A DNA stretch of 64,000 bases. Origin: Flavobacteriaceae bacterium (GTDB lineage: Bacteria > Bacteroidota > Bacteroidia > Flavobacteriales > Flavobacteriaceae). The notes under the pieces were generated by a model. It searched no databases, was not told the DNA's origin, and saw only the letters and a program-made list of their open reading frames with translations. The first letter of the stretch is position 1; each line of letters starts with the position of its first letter. Shown here piece by piece: positions 45,673 through 54,159 of the stretch. Location of the stretch: NCBI GenBank assembly GCA_025800395.1, contig JAOXRU010000426.1, forward strand, positions 1 to 64,000. The letters are read 5' to 3'. The position numbers and the translations under genes are program-made.

Positions 45673-46191
45673 CTATTCTCCTTTCTCTATTAATACACCA
45701 TCTGCTTCGAAAGAAAGTGTACGTCTTGGCTCGGTAATTTGAGCAATTTCATCTTCAGATTTTCCAGCATCTTGTGCATAATGCTTCAATTGGTCTACCG
45801 TAATTACAGAAATATACGCTTTTCCGTTCATCACCGCTGTAGCATCTAATTCTGGAAGGTTCTTCGGCATAAAAAAACCATAATCTTTAAAAGATACACG
45901 CACCTTCTCCCCATTGCTCATGGGTGCTTTCATCCAACATCCTTTTTTCTGACATACATCAGAGATTTTGGATTTGAATTTAAAATTGATGGTATCTCCT
46001 TCTTTCAGGTTTTTAAATTTTTCCTCTGCCTCTTCCATCGATAAAACTCCCGCATCATCAATTTCTGCTCCAAAGCTATCGTAAGATACTGCTTCTGCCA
46101 GATCTTGCTTTTCTGCCTCAGCAGATTTCGGATTTTGTTTGCAAGAAACAATCAATAAAAAACTAGCAATCAATGAGAATAATACTCGCAT
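45673..46191 (-). CDS. DUF4920 lipoprotein
   Basis: The product is 172 residues from the ATG at 46191 and begins with a lipoprotein signal (lipobox LIVSC). A DUF4920 domain follows, with the conserved DVCQKKGCWMKAP, whose two Cys could bind metal or form a disulfide, and VSFKDYGFFMPKN. A start 10 residues earlier is possible but gives a poor signal peptide. The function of DUF4920 is unknown; the Cys pattern and the adjacent cytochrome-like gene hint at copper or redox biology, which is a guess. Confidence 0.85.
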   Translation of the reverse strand: MRVLFSLIASFLLIVSCKQNPKSAEAEKQDLAEAVSYDSFGAEIDDAGVLSMEEAEEKFKNLKEGDTINFKFKSKISDVCQKKGCWMKAPMSNGEKVRVSFKDYGFFMPKNLPELDATAVMNGKAYISVITVDQLKHYAQDAGKSEDEIAQITEPRRTLSFEADGVLIEKGE

Positions 46192-46288
46192 AATATATTT
46201 TTTAATAGGGTTTTTATTCAATTTTTAACGATTAATTGCAAAATTCGTTATTTTTTACCAAACAACACGCATTTAGGTGAGAATTCTT

Positions 46289-46296
46289 TAATTTTG
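46289..46296 (+). promoter_or_regulatory. -7 promoter element of ilvE
   Basis: TAATTTTG matches TAnnTTTG and lies about 70 bases before the ATG. No TTG is present at the usual distance. Confidence 0.5.
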
Positions 46297-46364
46297 TAGG
46301 CAAGGCATTTCAATTTCAATTAGAAAAACCTATTAAGCCGAAAACTTATTAATTAAAAAGCGTT

Positions 46365-47432
46365 ATGAGCAACAATCAAATAACCATTCCTGTTGAAAAA
46401 ACGGCCAATTCGCGTATTGGAGATGTAGATTTTAACGACTTGCCGTTTGGAAAGCACCATTCGGATCATATGTTTATTTGCACCTATGAAAATGGGCAAT
46501 GGGACAACCCAAAAGTTGTCCCCTATGGCAATCTAGAATTGGATCCTGCTGCCAAGATTTTTCATTATGGTCAATCTGTTTTTGAAGGAATGAAAGCTTA
46601 TAAAGATATTAGTGGAAAATCGTGGTTGTTTAGACCATTGGATAATCAAAAAAGATTAAATATTTCCGCAAAAAGACTTGCCATCCCAGAAGTACCAGAA
46701 GAAATATTTATACAAGGGCTTATTGCATTATTGCAAACAGATAAGGATTGGATACCAACTACTTCGGGTAGTTCGTTGTATATCCGTCCATTTATTTTTG
46801 CCTCTGGATCTGGTTTTCACGCTTCACCTGCAGATGCCTATACATTTATGATAGCATGTTCGCCTTCTGGGCCATATTTTACTCAGAAAATAAAAGTACT
46901 TATTGAGAACACCTATTCACGTTCTGCCAATGGTGGTGTAGGCTACGCCAAAGCAGGAGGGAACTATGCTGGTCAGTTCTACCCAACACAACTTGCTATG
47001 GATAAAGGATATCACCAAGTAATCTGGACCGATGATAACACCCACGAGTATATTGAAGAAGCTGGGGCTATGAACGTATTTATCCGTATCCATGACACCC
47101 TCATTACTAGTCCGGTTAGCGATAGGATTCTAGACGGGATTACTCGTAAGAGTATTTTGGCCATTGCCAAAAAAGAGGGCATCGCTGTAGAAGAACGTAA
47201 AATAACGGTATCAGAAGTGGTAGAAGCTGCCAAAAACGGATCTATAAAAGAGATGTTTGGTGCTGGTACTGCTGCAGTAGTATCTCCTATTGGAGCTTTT
47301 GGACATGATGGTACAGATTATCAACTTCCAGAAGTAGAGGACAGCTATGCAGATCTAATGAAAAAACGCATTACAGACATTCAGTACAATAGATCTGAAG
47401 ATCCTTTTGGATGGCGATTTGAAGTAAAATAA
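46365..47432 (+). CDS. ilvE: Branched-chain amino acid aminotransferase
   Basis: This PLP enzyme makes Val, Leu and Ile from their keto acids with glutamate. The 355-residue length and motifs (FHYGQSVFEGMKAYK, SLYIRPFIFASG, EEAGAMNVFI, LDGITRKSIL) place it with the class IV, eukaryote-like BCAT group. The PLP Lys lies in NGGVGYAKAGGNYAGQF near residue 195. It is a single-gene unit with its own promoter element and terminator; other ilv genes are absent here. Confidence 0.96.
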   Translation: MSNNQITIPVEKTANSRIGDVDFNDLPFGKHHSDHMFICTYENGQWDNPKVVPYGNLELDPAAKIFHYGQSVFEGMKAYKDISGKSWLFRPLDNQKRLNISAKRLAIPEVPEEIFIQGLIALLQTDKDWIPTTSGSSLYIRPFIFASGSGFHASPADAYTFMIACSPSGPYFTQKIKVLIENTYSRSANGGVGYAKAGGNYAGQFYPTQLAMDKGYHQVIWTDDNTHEYIEEAGAMNVFIRIHDTLITSPVSDRILDGITRKSILAIAKKEGIAVEERKITVSEVVEAAKNGSIKEMFGAGTAAVVSPIGAFGHDGTDYQLPEVEDSYADLMKKRITDIQYNRSEDPFGWRFEVK

Positions 47433-47463
47433 TCGAACTAAAAATTATAATTTACGGATAATT

Positions 47464-47495
47464 AAAAAAGGATGTTTTTAAAAGCATTCTTTTTT
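47464..47495. terminator. Bidirectional terminator between ilvE and the SRPBCC gene
   Basis: AAAAAAGGATG pairs with CATTCTTTTTT (one G-U on the plus strand), with U tracts in both directions. Two converging genes end on either side. Confidence 0.8.
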
Positions 47496-47511
47496 AATTT
47501 CATTGCGATTC

Positions 47512-48054
47512 TCATAATTCACTTTCTTGTGGTTCCAAAACTTCTTTGAGCTTGGACAACCCTTGGTCAAAATCATTTCCTATCATTTTATCCATATTCA
47601 TAAACAACATCATGATGCTCATTAGAAATTTGTTTTTGCCTGTAAAACCCCAAGTCACTCTGGTTTTGTTGGCGGTACTTTCGTTTAGTTTTAAATATGC
47701 ATCACTTTGAGATTTCCAAGGTTTTAGAAAACGCAATTGGGTATCTATACGTTCTCCTTCCAATATATTAGTGATTTCTTGTTCGCCTTCGCCTACTTCT
47801 TTATTTCCTTTCCAAGCACTTATAAAACCAACCGTACCATCAATCCCAGAATAGGTTTTTAACATCTCTAGATCTTTTCCAGACCATGGCGACCAATCAT
47901 CTTGGTTTTTTAAATATTTTAAGTAATGAAACACTTCGGACTTTGGACGATTTACCTCAATTTGTCGAAACACATGATAGCTACTAGGTGCTATCCATCC
48001 TAGAAAAACTAATATTACTATAAATCCAATAAGTGCATATAACCACCAAACCAT
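47512..48054 (-). CDS. SRPBCC (START/polyketide cyclase-like) domain membrane protein
   Basis: The 180 residues comprise one N-terminal membrane helix (about 3-22) and an SRPBCC domain (about 25-175) with HVFRQIEVNRPKSEVFHYL and the WSPWSG region of the polyketide cyclase/dehydrase group. Such proteins bind a hydrophobic ligand in a deep pocket; the ligand is unknown here. It lies 36 bases after the trmH-like gene and may share its promoter. Confidence 0.88.
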   Translation of the reverse strand: MVWWLYALIGFIVILVFLGWIAPSSYHVFRQIEVNRPKSEVFHYLKYLKNQDDWSPWSGKDLEMLKTYSGIDGTVGFISAWKGNKEVGEGEQEITNILEGERIDTQLRFLKPWKSQSDAYLKLNESTANKTRVTWGFTGKNKFLMSIMMLFMNMDKMIGNDFDQGLSKLKEVLEPQESEL

Positions 48055-48090
48055 AAGACAAAATTTGAATAATTCTAAAATTACAAAAAT

Positions 48091-48756
48091 TTATTGAGTC
48101 TTTATATTATGATAACGTTGTAAAATTCCCTCTATGCTTTGGATGGATTTCTTGGACCAATCCAACCTTTTTTTTATCATTTCGATTTCAGTCAACTTCC
48201 AATTCAGATCACTTTCACGCAATTTATTTGAAATATCATGTAAAATAATGGCTGCTGAAACCGATACATTAAGGCTCTGGGTAAATCCTATCATCGGAAT
48301 TTTCAAAAAACTGTCCGCTTTTTGCATCACCTCATCAGAGAGACCTTCTCTTTCTGTTCCAAAGAAGAATGCCGACTTTAATGACACATCAAAATCAGCC
48401 AACAGACAACTGTTTTCATTGGGTGTAGTTGCTATTATTTGATACCCCTGTTTTTTGAGCGCTTCTATACAAGTGGCAGTACTTGGATAGCGATAGGTGT
48501 CTACCCACTGTTCTGCACCCATGGCAATATTTTTATCTAATTGGCTTTCGTTTCTCAATTCTATCAAATGTGCTTCTTGTATACCAAAAATATCACAAGA
48601 TCGAATCAACGCACTGGTATTGTGTTTTTGATAAACGTCCTCTACAGCTATAGTAAAATGCTTCGTTCTGCTTTCCAGTATCTCTATAAAACGTTGCTTC
48701 CTTTCTTCCGTTAGGAAAGTTTCGAGATACTCTAATAATTCTAAAGCTTCTTCCAT
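48091..48756 (-). CDS. SpoU/TrmH-family tRNA/rRNA 2'-O-methyltransferase
   Basis: The 221 residues hold the three SPOUT motifs: HNTSALIRSCDIFGIQEAHLIE, FFGTEREGLSDEV and IPMIGFTQSLNVSVSAAIIL. This suggests 2'-O-methylation of G18 in tRNA, as in TrmH, though other RNA targets are possible. The start at 48756 (MEEALELLEYL) is preferred to 48783, because a good promoter (TTG-N22-TATATTTG, 48772-48804) would lie inside the longer frame. It is divergent from cobB. Confidence 0.9.
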   Translation of the reverse strand: MEEALELLEYLETFLTEERKQRFIEILESRTKHFTIAVEDVYQKHNTSALIRSCDIFGIQEAHLIELRNESQLDKNIAMGAEQWVDTYRYPSTATCIEALKKQGYQIIATTPNENSCLLADFDVSLKSAFFFGTEREGLSDEVMQKADSFLKIPMIGFTQSLNVSVSAAIILHDISNKLRESDLNWKLTEIEMIKKRLDWSKKSIQSIEGILQRYHNIKTQ

Positions 48757-48771
48757 ATAGTCGCTTTTTTT

Positions 48772-48804
48772 CAAATATATCATTTATATTTATTGGGTAA
48801 ACAA
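48772..48804 (-). promoter_or_regulatory. Promoter of the trmH-like/SRPBCC operon
   Basis: TTG (complement of 48802-48804), 22 bases, then TATATTTG (complement of 48772-48779) fits TTG-N(17-23)-TAnnTTTG. It decides the start of the trmH-like gene at 48756. Confidence 0.65.
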
Positions 48805-48810
48805 AAAAAT

Positions 48811-49500
48811 ATGCGTAATAAAAAACTAGTTGTTCTCAGTGGTGCTGGAATAAGTGCAGAAAGCGGTATTAAAACCTTTAGGGATGCAGATGGTCTATGG
48901 GAAGGGCATGATGTAATGGAAGTCGCTTCTCCTGAAGGATGGCAAAAAAACAAAGCCTTGGTATTAGATTTTTATAACCAAAGAAGAAAACAATTGCTCA
49001 CCGTATCACCAAACAAAGGCCATAATGCTCTAGCTGCAGATATACCAGGTTTGGAAACAGAAATTATTACACAAAATGTCGATGATTTACATGAAAGAGC
49101 AGGAAGTAAACAAGTAACCCATTTGCATGGTGAATTACTAAAGGTTAGAAGTACCGGAAATCCTTCTTTGGTATATTCATGGGAGAAAGACATTGAGATT
49201 GGTGATTGTTGTGAAGAAAATCATCAATTGCGACCGCATATTGTTTGGTTTGGAGAAGCAGTGCCAATGCTAGATAAAGCTATAGATATAGTACAACAAG
49301 CCGATTTTGTAATCGTTGTTGGCACTTCTTTGCAGGTGTATCCGGCGGCTGGCTTATTACATTATGCTCCTAATCATGCACCATTATTTTATGTAGATCC
49401 GAAACCAGCTTCTGTTTCTCATCCGAGTATAAAAGTTATTGCAGAAAAAGCAAGTACAGGAATTCCTAAAGCTCTAAATAAAATAAAAACACTACTATAA
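48811..49500 (+). CDS. cobB: Sirtuin NAD-dependent protein deacylase without zinc cysteines
   Basis: The 229 residues carry the sirtuin motifs GAGISAESGIKTFRDADGLW, TQNVDDLHERAG, the catalytic HLHGEL and the GTSLQVYPAAG end of the Rossmann fold. FYNQRR supplies the Tyr-x-x-Arg pair that in class III sirtuins (CobB, SIRT5) recognises succinyl or malonyl lysine. The two CxxC pairs of the zinc ribbon are missing: the small domain between HLHGEL and RPHIVWFGE contains only a DCCEE. The ATG at 48811 is chosen over a TTG at 48793. Acetyl- and propionyl-CoA synthetases, encoded in this window, are classic targets of CobB in other bacteria. Confidence 0.92.
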   Translation: MRNKKLVVLSGAGISAESGIKTFRDADGLWEGHDVMEVASPEGWQKNKALVLDFYNQRRKQLLTVSPNKGHNALAADIPGLETEIITQNVDDLHERAGSKQVTHLHGELLKVRSTGNPSLVYSWEKDIEIGDCCEENHQLRPHIVWFGEAVPMLDKAIDIVQQADFVIVVGTSLQVYPAAGLLHYAPNHAPLFYVDPKPASVSHPSIKVIAEKASTGIPKALNKIKTLL

Positions 49501-50072
49501 TGTCTTTGTTAGAGCAACTCAAAAAAGAACTAGATTATTTAAATGCTACCATAAAAAGTAGAAGTAGCTTTTCAGAACTGATATTAAATCATCCAGAATA
49601 TATTCCAGCTCTAGTTAAAATAGGTGTGGAAAATAGTACCCCATATAGCCCTCGTGCTTTTTGGGTATTAGAGTTTATGAGCAAAAAGAATCTGGTTTTG
49701 CTACTACCAGAATTACAAATATTATTAGATTATGGCCCTCAAATAAGTATAGATTCCTCCAAAAGACCCTTATCAAAAATTATTGAAAGTATTTGCACCC
49801 AATATTTTAAGAAAAAGAACCCCATATACATAGAAACCATTACAGAAAAGCAATTGGAACAAATGACCCAATTGTGTTTTGATTGGCTTATAGGAGAAGA
49901 AAAAGTTGCTGTAAAAGCATTTTCTATGCAGAGTCTATGCTATTTAGGCACTCATTTTAATTGGATACATCGAGAGTTGCGGCCAATTTTAGAAAACAAT
50001 TTGTACTTGCACAGTCCTGCTTATACAAGTAGAGCAAAAAAAGTTCTTGCCGCCATGCAGAAAGAGGTCTAA
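49500..50072 (+). CDS. Helical protein of unknown function between cobB and purB
   Basis: The 190 residues are nearly all helical and soluble, with no signal peptide. The ATG overlaps the cobB stop by one base (TAATG), so translation is coupled. Leu- and Lys-rich helices with repeated LxxL spacing suggest an alpha-solenoid (HEAT-like) fold. No family was recognised. The next gene, purB, has its own promoter element and so is not necessarily linked. Confidence 0.75.
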   Translation: MSLLEQLKKELDYLNATIKSRSSFSELILNHPEYIPALVKIGVENSTPYSPRAFWVLEFMSKKNLVLLLPELQILLDYGPQISIDSSKRPLSKIIESICTQYFKKKNPIYIETITEKQLEQMTQLCFDWLIGEEKVAVKAFSMQSLCYLGTHFNWIHRELRPILENNLYLHSPAYTSRAKKVLAAMQKEV

Positions 50073-50099
50073 TTAATTTCTTATTTCCATGTGCACATT

Positions 50100-50107
50100 T
50101 ATCTTTG
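50100..50107 (+). promoter_or_regulatory. -7 promoter element of purB
   Basis: TATCTTTG exactly fits TAnnTTTG and lies 19 bases before the ATG at 50126. It argues against a longer TTG start at 50105. Confidence 0.6.
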
Positions 50108-50125
50108 TACTTTAAACGCCTAAGC

Positions 50126-51469
50126 ATGTTATTAAACCAATTAAACGCCATATCTCCAATAGATGGTAGATATAGAGGAAAAGTCCAAGAATTAGCCGCT
50201 TTTTTCTCCGAAGAAGCACTTATCAAATACCGCGTATTAGTAGAAATCGAGTATTTTATTGCGCTATGCGAAGTTCCATTACCGCAGTTAGAAAATTTCG
50301 ATACTACCCTTTTCGAAAAATTACGAGCGATTTATAAAAACTTTGACACCACCGATGCGTTATCCATAAAAGAAACGGAAAAAGTTACCAACCACGATGT
50401 AAAAGCGGTGGAATACTTTATTAAGGATAAATTTAACGAATTAGGTCTAGAAGCATATAAAGAGTTTATTCACTTCGGACTTACCTCTCAAGATATAAAC
50501 AACACCGCAGTACCACTTTCTATAAAAGATGCCATTGGTGCTACTTATCTACCAGTTTACCAAGAATTGGTTACCAAATTAGAAGCATTAGCTAAAGAAT
50601 GGGAGCACATTCCTATGCTGGCAAGAACCCACGGACAGCCAGCTTCCCCTACTCGTTTGGGGAAAGAAATTCTGGTCTTCGTTACGCGTTTAAAAGAGCA
50701 GTTTAATTTGTTAAACGATATTCCAAGCGCAGCTAAATTTGGCGGTGCTACCGGAAATTTTAACGCCCATAAAGTAGCCTATCCGAAAATAGATTGGAAA
50801 GCATTTGGGACTAATTTTGTTCAGGGAAAATTGGGTTTACAGCATTCGTTTCCAACCACACAAATTGAGCATTACGACCATATGGCAGCTTTGTTTGACA
50901 ACCTCAAACGCATCAACACCATTATACTAGATTTAGATAGGGATATATGGACTTATATTTCTATGGGATACTTTATGCAGAAAATTAAAAAAGGGGAAGT
51001 TGGTTCTTCTGCCATGCCGCACAAAGTTAACCCTATTGATTTTGAAAATTCTGAAGGAAATTTAGGTATTGCCAATGCAATTTTTGAGCACTTGGCAGCC
51101 AAATTGCCCATTTCTCGTATGCAACGCGATCTTACCGATAGCACAGTTCTGCGAAACGTTGGTGTACCCTTTGGGCATACGATCATTGGTTTTAAAGCCA
51201 CACTAAAAGGTCTAAACAAACTATTGCTAAATAAAGAAGTTTTTGAAAAAGATTTGGAGGCAAACTGGGCAGTAGTGGCCGAGGCCATACAAACCATACT
51301 TAGAAGAGAAGCCTATCCAAATCCGTACGAAGCTTTAAAAGGTTTAACCAGAACCAACGAAGCAATTAATGCCACAACTATTGCAAATTTTATAGAAACT
51401 TTAGAGGTTTCCGATGCCATCAAGGCGGAGCTTAAACAAATAACCCCCGCCAATTATACTGGTATTTAA
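50126..51469 (+). CDS. purB: Adenylosuccinate lyase
   Basis: PurB acts twice in purine synthesis, releasing fumarate from SAICAR and from adenylosuccinate. The 447 residues from MLLNQLNAISPIDGRY carry HFGLTSQDINNTA, the catalytic-His region ARTHGQPASPTRLGKE, and the signature loop GSSAMPHKVNPIDFENSEG with the catalytic Ser. This is the E. coli-type PurB rather than the Bacillus type. It ends in a strong symmetric terminator. Confidence 0.96.
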   Translation: MLLNQLNAISPIDGRYRGKVQELAAFFSEEALIKYRVLVEIEYFIALCEVPLPQLENFDTTLFEKLRAIYKNFDTTDALSIKETEKVTNHDVKAVEYFIKDKFNELGLEAYKEFIHFGLTSQDINNTAVPLSIKDAIGATYLPVYQELVTKLEALAKEWEHIPMLARTHGQPASPTRLGKEILVFVTRLKEQFNLLNDIPSAAKFGGATGNFNAHKVAYPKIDWKAFGTNFVQGKLGLQHSFPTTQIEHYDHMAALFDNLKRINTIILDLDRDIWTYISMGYFMQKIKKGEVGSSAMPHKVNPIDFENSEGNLGIANAIFEHLAAKLPISRMQRDLTDSTVLRNVGVPFGHTIIGFKATLKGLNKLLLNKEVFEKDLEANWAVVAEAIQTILRREAYPNPYEALKGLTRTNEAINATTIANFIETLEVSDAIKAELKQITPANYTGI

Positions 51470-51488
51470 AACAAGGGTTAATCTATAA

Positions 51489-51528
51489 AAAAGCCCCCGA
51501 TAATTAACTGTAATTATCGGGGGCTTTT
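51489..51528. terminator. Bidirectional terminator between purB and the S46 peptidase gene
   Basis: The perfect 18-base stem AAAAGCCCCCGATAATTA pairs with its complement at 51511-51528 around an ACTG loop. It is the strongest hairpin in the window and serves both converging genes. Confidence 0.95.
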
Positions 51529-51544
51529 ACATCAGTTACAGCCT

Positions 51545-53683
51545 TTATTTCTTAGGATGCACCAATTTCATTTCATCAATCAAATGTTTGGCTCCTGCAT
51601 ACTTGTCTATGATAAACAATATATATCTGGCATCTACCATAATATTTCTACAGATTTCTGGATCGTAATTCATATCGCTCATGGTACCTTCCCAAACCCG
51701 ATCGAAATTAAGCCCAATAAGATTTCCATGTGCATCTATAGCAGGGCTTCCAGAGTTACCTCCAGTGGTATGGTTGGTTCCTAAAAAGCAAACTGGTACT
51801 TTCCCATTTATATCTGCATATGGCCCAAAATCCTTAGCTACGTATAAATCCCTTAATTTTTGTGGCACATCAAATTCATAATCTCCTGGTTTATATTTTT
51901 CCATTACCCCATCTAAATAACTAACCGCCTTATAGTAAACCGCATCTCTAGGCGCATATCCTTTTACCTGTCCGTAAGTAACTCTAAGCGTACTATTGGC
52001 ATCTGGAAAAAATCGCTCGTTTGGAAAAAGTTCCATTAGGGCTTTCATATATGTTTTTTGAACCCCAGCGATTTCTAAATTAGTTTTCTGAAAAGCGGGA
52101 TTAATAGTTTCATAATACATCTGGTGTAGATCTTTAGCAAATAGATATCCTTTATCGCTCGAGATACGATCTACGATCTCTTTTGGAGACCCTTCGAACA
52201 AAGCACGCATTTTTTCTAAAGCGGTAAATGCACTTGAAGCATACACTTCTTTGGTTGTTTTGCTCAGGTTGAGGTTTTTATACGAAGCTGGCACATAAGA
52301 TGACGGTACTTCGGAAATATACTTCTCAACCAATGCCTCAAATACTGGCATATCTACCTTGGCACTATAGTTTTTATATATACGGTCTAAGCGATTTAAG
52401 GTGCTAGGCAAGCGTTTTTCAAAAGCCTCCTTACCCCGACTGTGATACGTGTTTACCAATTGGTACGCAAACAAGCATGCACGCAACAACTCATTGTTTC
52501 TATATCCTATTTCGCTCCAATAGGTTCTTGCCAAGCTTACCTCTTTTATTTCTGCATACAATCGATCGAATTCTGGCAATAAATGGCTATACGCTTTTAG
52601 GTTTTTCTGTTTCACCAAATTTGTAAATCGCACTTCCAATTCTTTTCGTGCAGCAATAGCTCCCGACTTTTCTATTCCTTGATTTTCTCCTATCCATTTT
52701 TTCCAATAATTGGCTATGGAGGCAAACTTGGATGCGTATTTAATCTTAATGTCCTGATCAGAACGCATAAACTTATCTACTATGGCCAAGGAAGTTTCTC
52801 TTATACCAATGGCAGCTGGATTAATGGTATGTACTGTCTGATCTATAGCAACCGCAGGCAGGTACTCATTGGTACGACCTGGAAACCCAAATACCAAAGT
52901 AAAATCGTTTTCGGCAACCCCGTCTAAAGATATTGGTAAAAAGTGTTTTGGTCTGTACGGCACATTGTCCTTACTATATTTTGCTGGTCTGTTATTTTTG
53001 TCCGCATATATACGAAACAAAGAAAAGTCTCCAGTATGACGCGGGAACATCCAGTTATCGGTATCGCTACCAAATTTACCAATGCTACTTGGTGGGGCAC
53101 CTACCAATCGAACATCCTCAAATCGTTCGGTGACAAAGAGAAAATATTGGTTGCCTTTATAAAAACTTTTAATCTTGGTATTTTGCCATGGTTCTATTGG
53201 AGCAGCTTTTTCTATAGCATTACTATTTTTAGTAATCAAAGCTTGTTTTTGCTGTTCGGTCATGGTATTGGTAAGCCCTTGTAAAACAGAATTGGTTACC
53301 TCCACGATTCGAACAATAAAATCGACATAAAGGTCTTCGTTTGGTAATTCTTCTTTTAGATTTTTAGCCCAAAAGCCATCTTGTAAATAATCGTTTTCTA
53401 CAGTAGAATGCGATTGAATTTCTCCATAGCCACAATGGTGGTTGGTAAGCAACAAGCCCTTTGGAGAAATCACCTCGCTAGTGCAGCCTCCACCAAAATG
53501 TGCAATTGCATCCTTTAGGCTAGAATTATTTACATCATAAATATCCTGGGCTGTAAGTTTACTTCCCAATTGGTTCATTTCTTGTTCGTTCATTCCCTGA
53601 AGTAATGAAGGAATCCACATCCCTCCTTGTTGTGCTGAAGATTGAAAAACCAACAAGTAGATTAGTATTTTAATTAGTCGCAT
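51545..53683 (-). CDS. S46-family dipeptidyl peptidase (DPP7/DPP11-like)
   Basis: This 712-residue exopeptidase is secreted or periplasmic (signal peptide of about 17 residues). The chymotrypsin-type triad is spread over the chain, with His in LLTNHHCGYGEIQ (about 88), Asp in the GSDTDNWMFPRHTGDF region (about 220) and Ser in TTGGNSGSPAID (about 645). The helical domain between them covers about residues 290-570. S46 enzymes, almost limited to Bacteroidota and some proteobacteria, release dipeptides for protein catabolism. The subtype (DPP7 or DPP11) depends on one pocket residue that was not aligned here. Confidence 0.94.
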   Translation of the reverse strand: MRLIKILIYLLVFQSSAQQGGMWIPSLLQGMNEQEMNQLGSKLTAQDIYDVNNSSLKDAIAHFGGGCTSEVISPKGLLLTNHHCGYGEIQSHSTVENDYLQDGFWAKNLKEELPNEDLYVDFIVRIVEVTNSVLQGLTNTMTEQQKQALITKNSNAIEKAAPIEPWQNTKIKSFYKGNQYFLFVTERFEDVRLVGAPPSSIGKFGSDTDNWMFPRHTGDFSLFRIYADKNNRPAKYSKDNVPYRPKHFLPISLDGVAENDFTLVFGFPGRTNEYLPAVAIDQTVHTINPAAIGIRETSLAIVDKFMRSDQDIKIKYASKFASIANYWKKWIGENQGIEKSGAIAARKELEVRFTNLVKQKNLKAYSHLLPEFDRLYAEIKEVSLARTYWSEIGYRNNELLRACLFAYQLVNTYHSRGKEAFEKRLPSTLNRLDRIYKNYSAKVDMPVFEALVEKYISEVPSSYVPASYKNLNLSKTTKEVYASSAFTALEKMRALFEGSPKEIVDRISSDKGYLFAKDLHQMYYETINPAFQKTNLEIAGVQKTYMKALMELFPNERFFPDANSTLRVTYGQVKGYAPRDAVYYKAVSYLDGVMEKYKPGDYEFDVPQKLRDLYVAKDFGPYADINGKVPVCFLGTNHTTGGNSGSPAIDAHGNLIGLNFDRVWEGTMSDMNYDPEICRNIMVDARYILFIIDKYAGAKHLIDEMKLVHPKK

Positions 53684-53878
53684 AATTTATAGTATTTGAT
53701 TGCGCAAAAATACAAATAATACCAGTTATTGTTTGAAATTACTGGAAAAGAAATAGATGCTATTTTTCTTTATATAAAGAAGAAAAATCAAGCCTATCCT
53801 AAGCTCGGTTTCTTTTTATTCTAAAATAGAAAGGAAAAAATATTTTGCTTCACTAAAGTGGTAACATCTGAACATAAA
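53684..53878. other. Leader region of the S46 peptidase gene
   Basis: This is an AT-rich spacer with two small inverted repeats: CCAGT/ACTGG (53722-53745) and ATTTTTCTT/AAGAAAAAT (53762-53788). The second looks terminator-like but serves no evident gene. The promoter of the S46 gene should lie here, and no clean TAnnTTTG was found. Confidence 0.35.
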
Positions 53879-53905
53879 AAAACTCCTCGAGAACCGAGGA
53901 GTTTT
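53879..53905 (-). terminator. Terminator of a candidate small RNA upstream of the S46 peptidase
   Basis: The perfect 11-base stem AAAACTCCTCG/CGAGGAGTTTT has an AGAAC loop and a U tract on the minus strand. The nearest upstream gene (54160) already has its own terminator at 54106-54132, so this one ends another transcript. Confidence 0.85.
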
Positions 53906-54100
53906 CAAAATCTAATCAATCATTAAAACTTTTGCACTAGGTAATTTTTGTACCCCCTGATTACCATAGTGCCTTATTTAGGATAAATTTTCAGTAACAA
54001 GACCAAAATACAAAACATTTGATTCTAGTAATTACCAACCATATTCAAAACATTCAAAATCGACGAAATGTAAAAATATGACGATATACGACCATTTATA
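53906..54100 (-). ncRNA. Candidate small RNA (about 100-200 nt)
   Basis: Between two complete terminators lies a 200-base gene-free stretch. Its minus-strand transcript would contain a strong hairpin: GCACTA-T-GGTAAT pairs with ATTACCTAGTGC (53934-53945 with 53960-53972) with one bulged U and a loop CAGGGGGTACAAAA. The terminator follows 28 bases later. No useful reading frame is present. TATTTTTA near 54072-54079 (minus strand) could be a -7 element. It does not resemble SRP RNA, tmRNA, RNase P RNA or 6S RNA. Confidence 0.45.
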
Positions 54101-54105
54101 TTGAA

Positions 54106-54132
54106 AAAAAGACCGCGAATTGCGGTCTTTTT
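54106..54132 (-). terminator. Terminator of the ECF sigma/DUF4252 operon
   Basis: The perfect 11-base stem AAAAAGACCGC/GCGGTCTTTTT has a GAATT loop and minus-strand U tract. It lies 28 bases past the last gene of the operon. Confidence 0.92.
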
Positions 54133-54159
54133 ATAAATTATTTTCGGTCATATTATAAA

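Noticed and set aside
54055-54095. GACGA repeats upstream of the second candidate RNA as a LytTR-type site
   Set aside because: Their spacing is 18 bases rather than 21 and the flanking bases do not match the repeats at 22096-22128.
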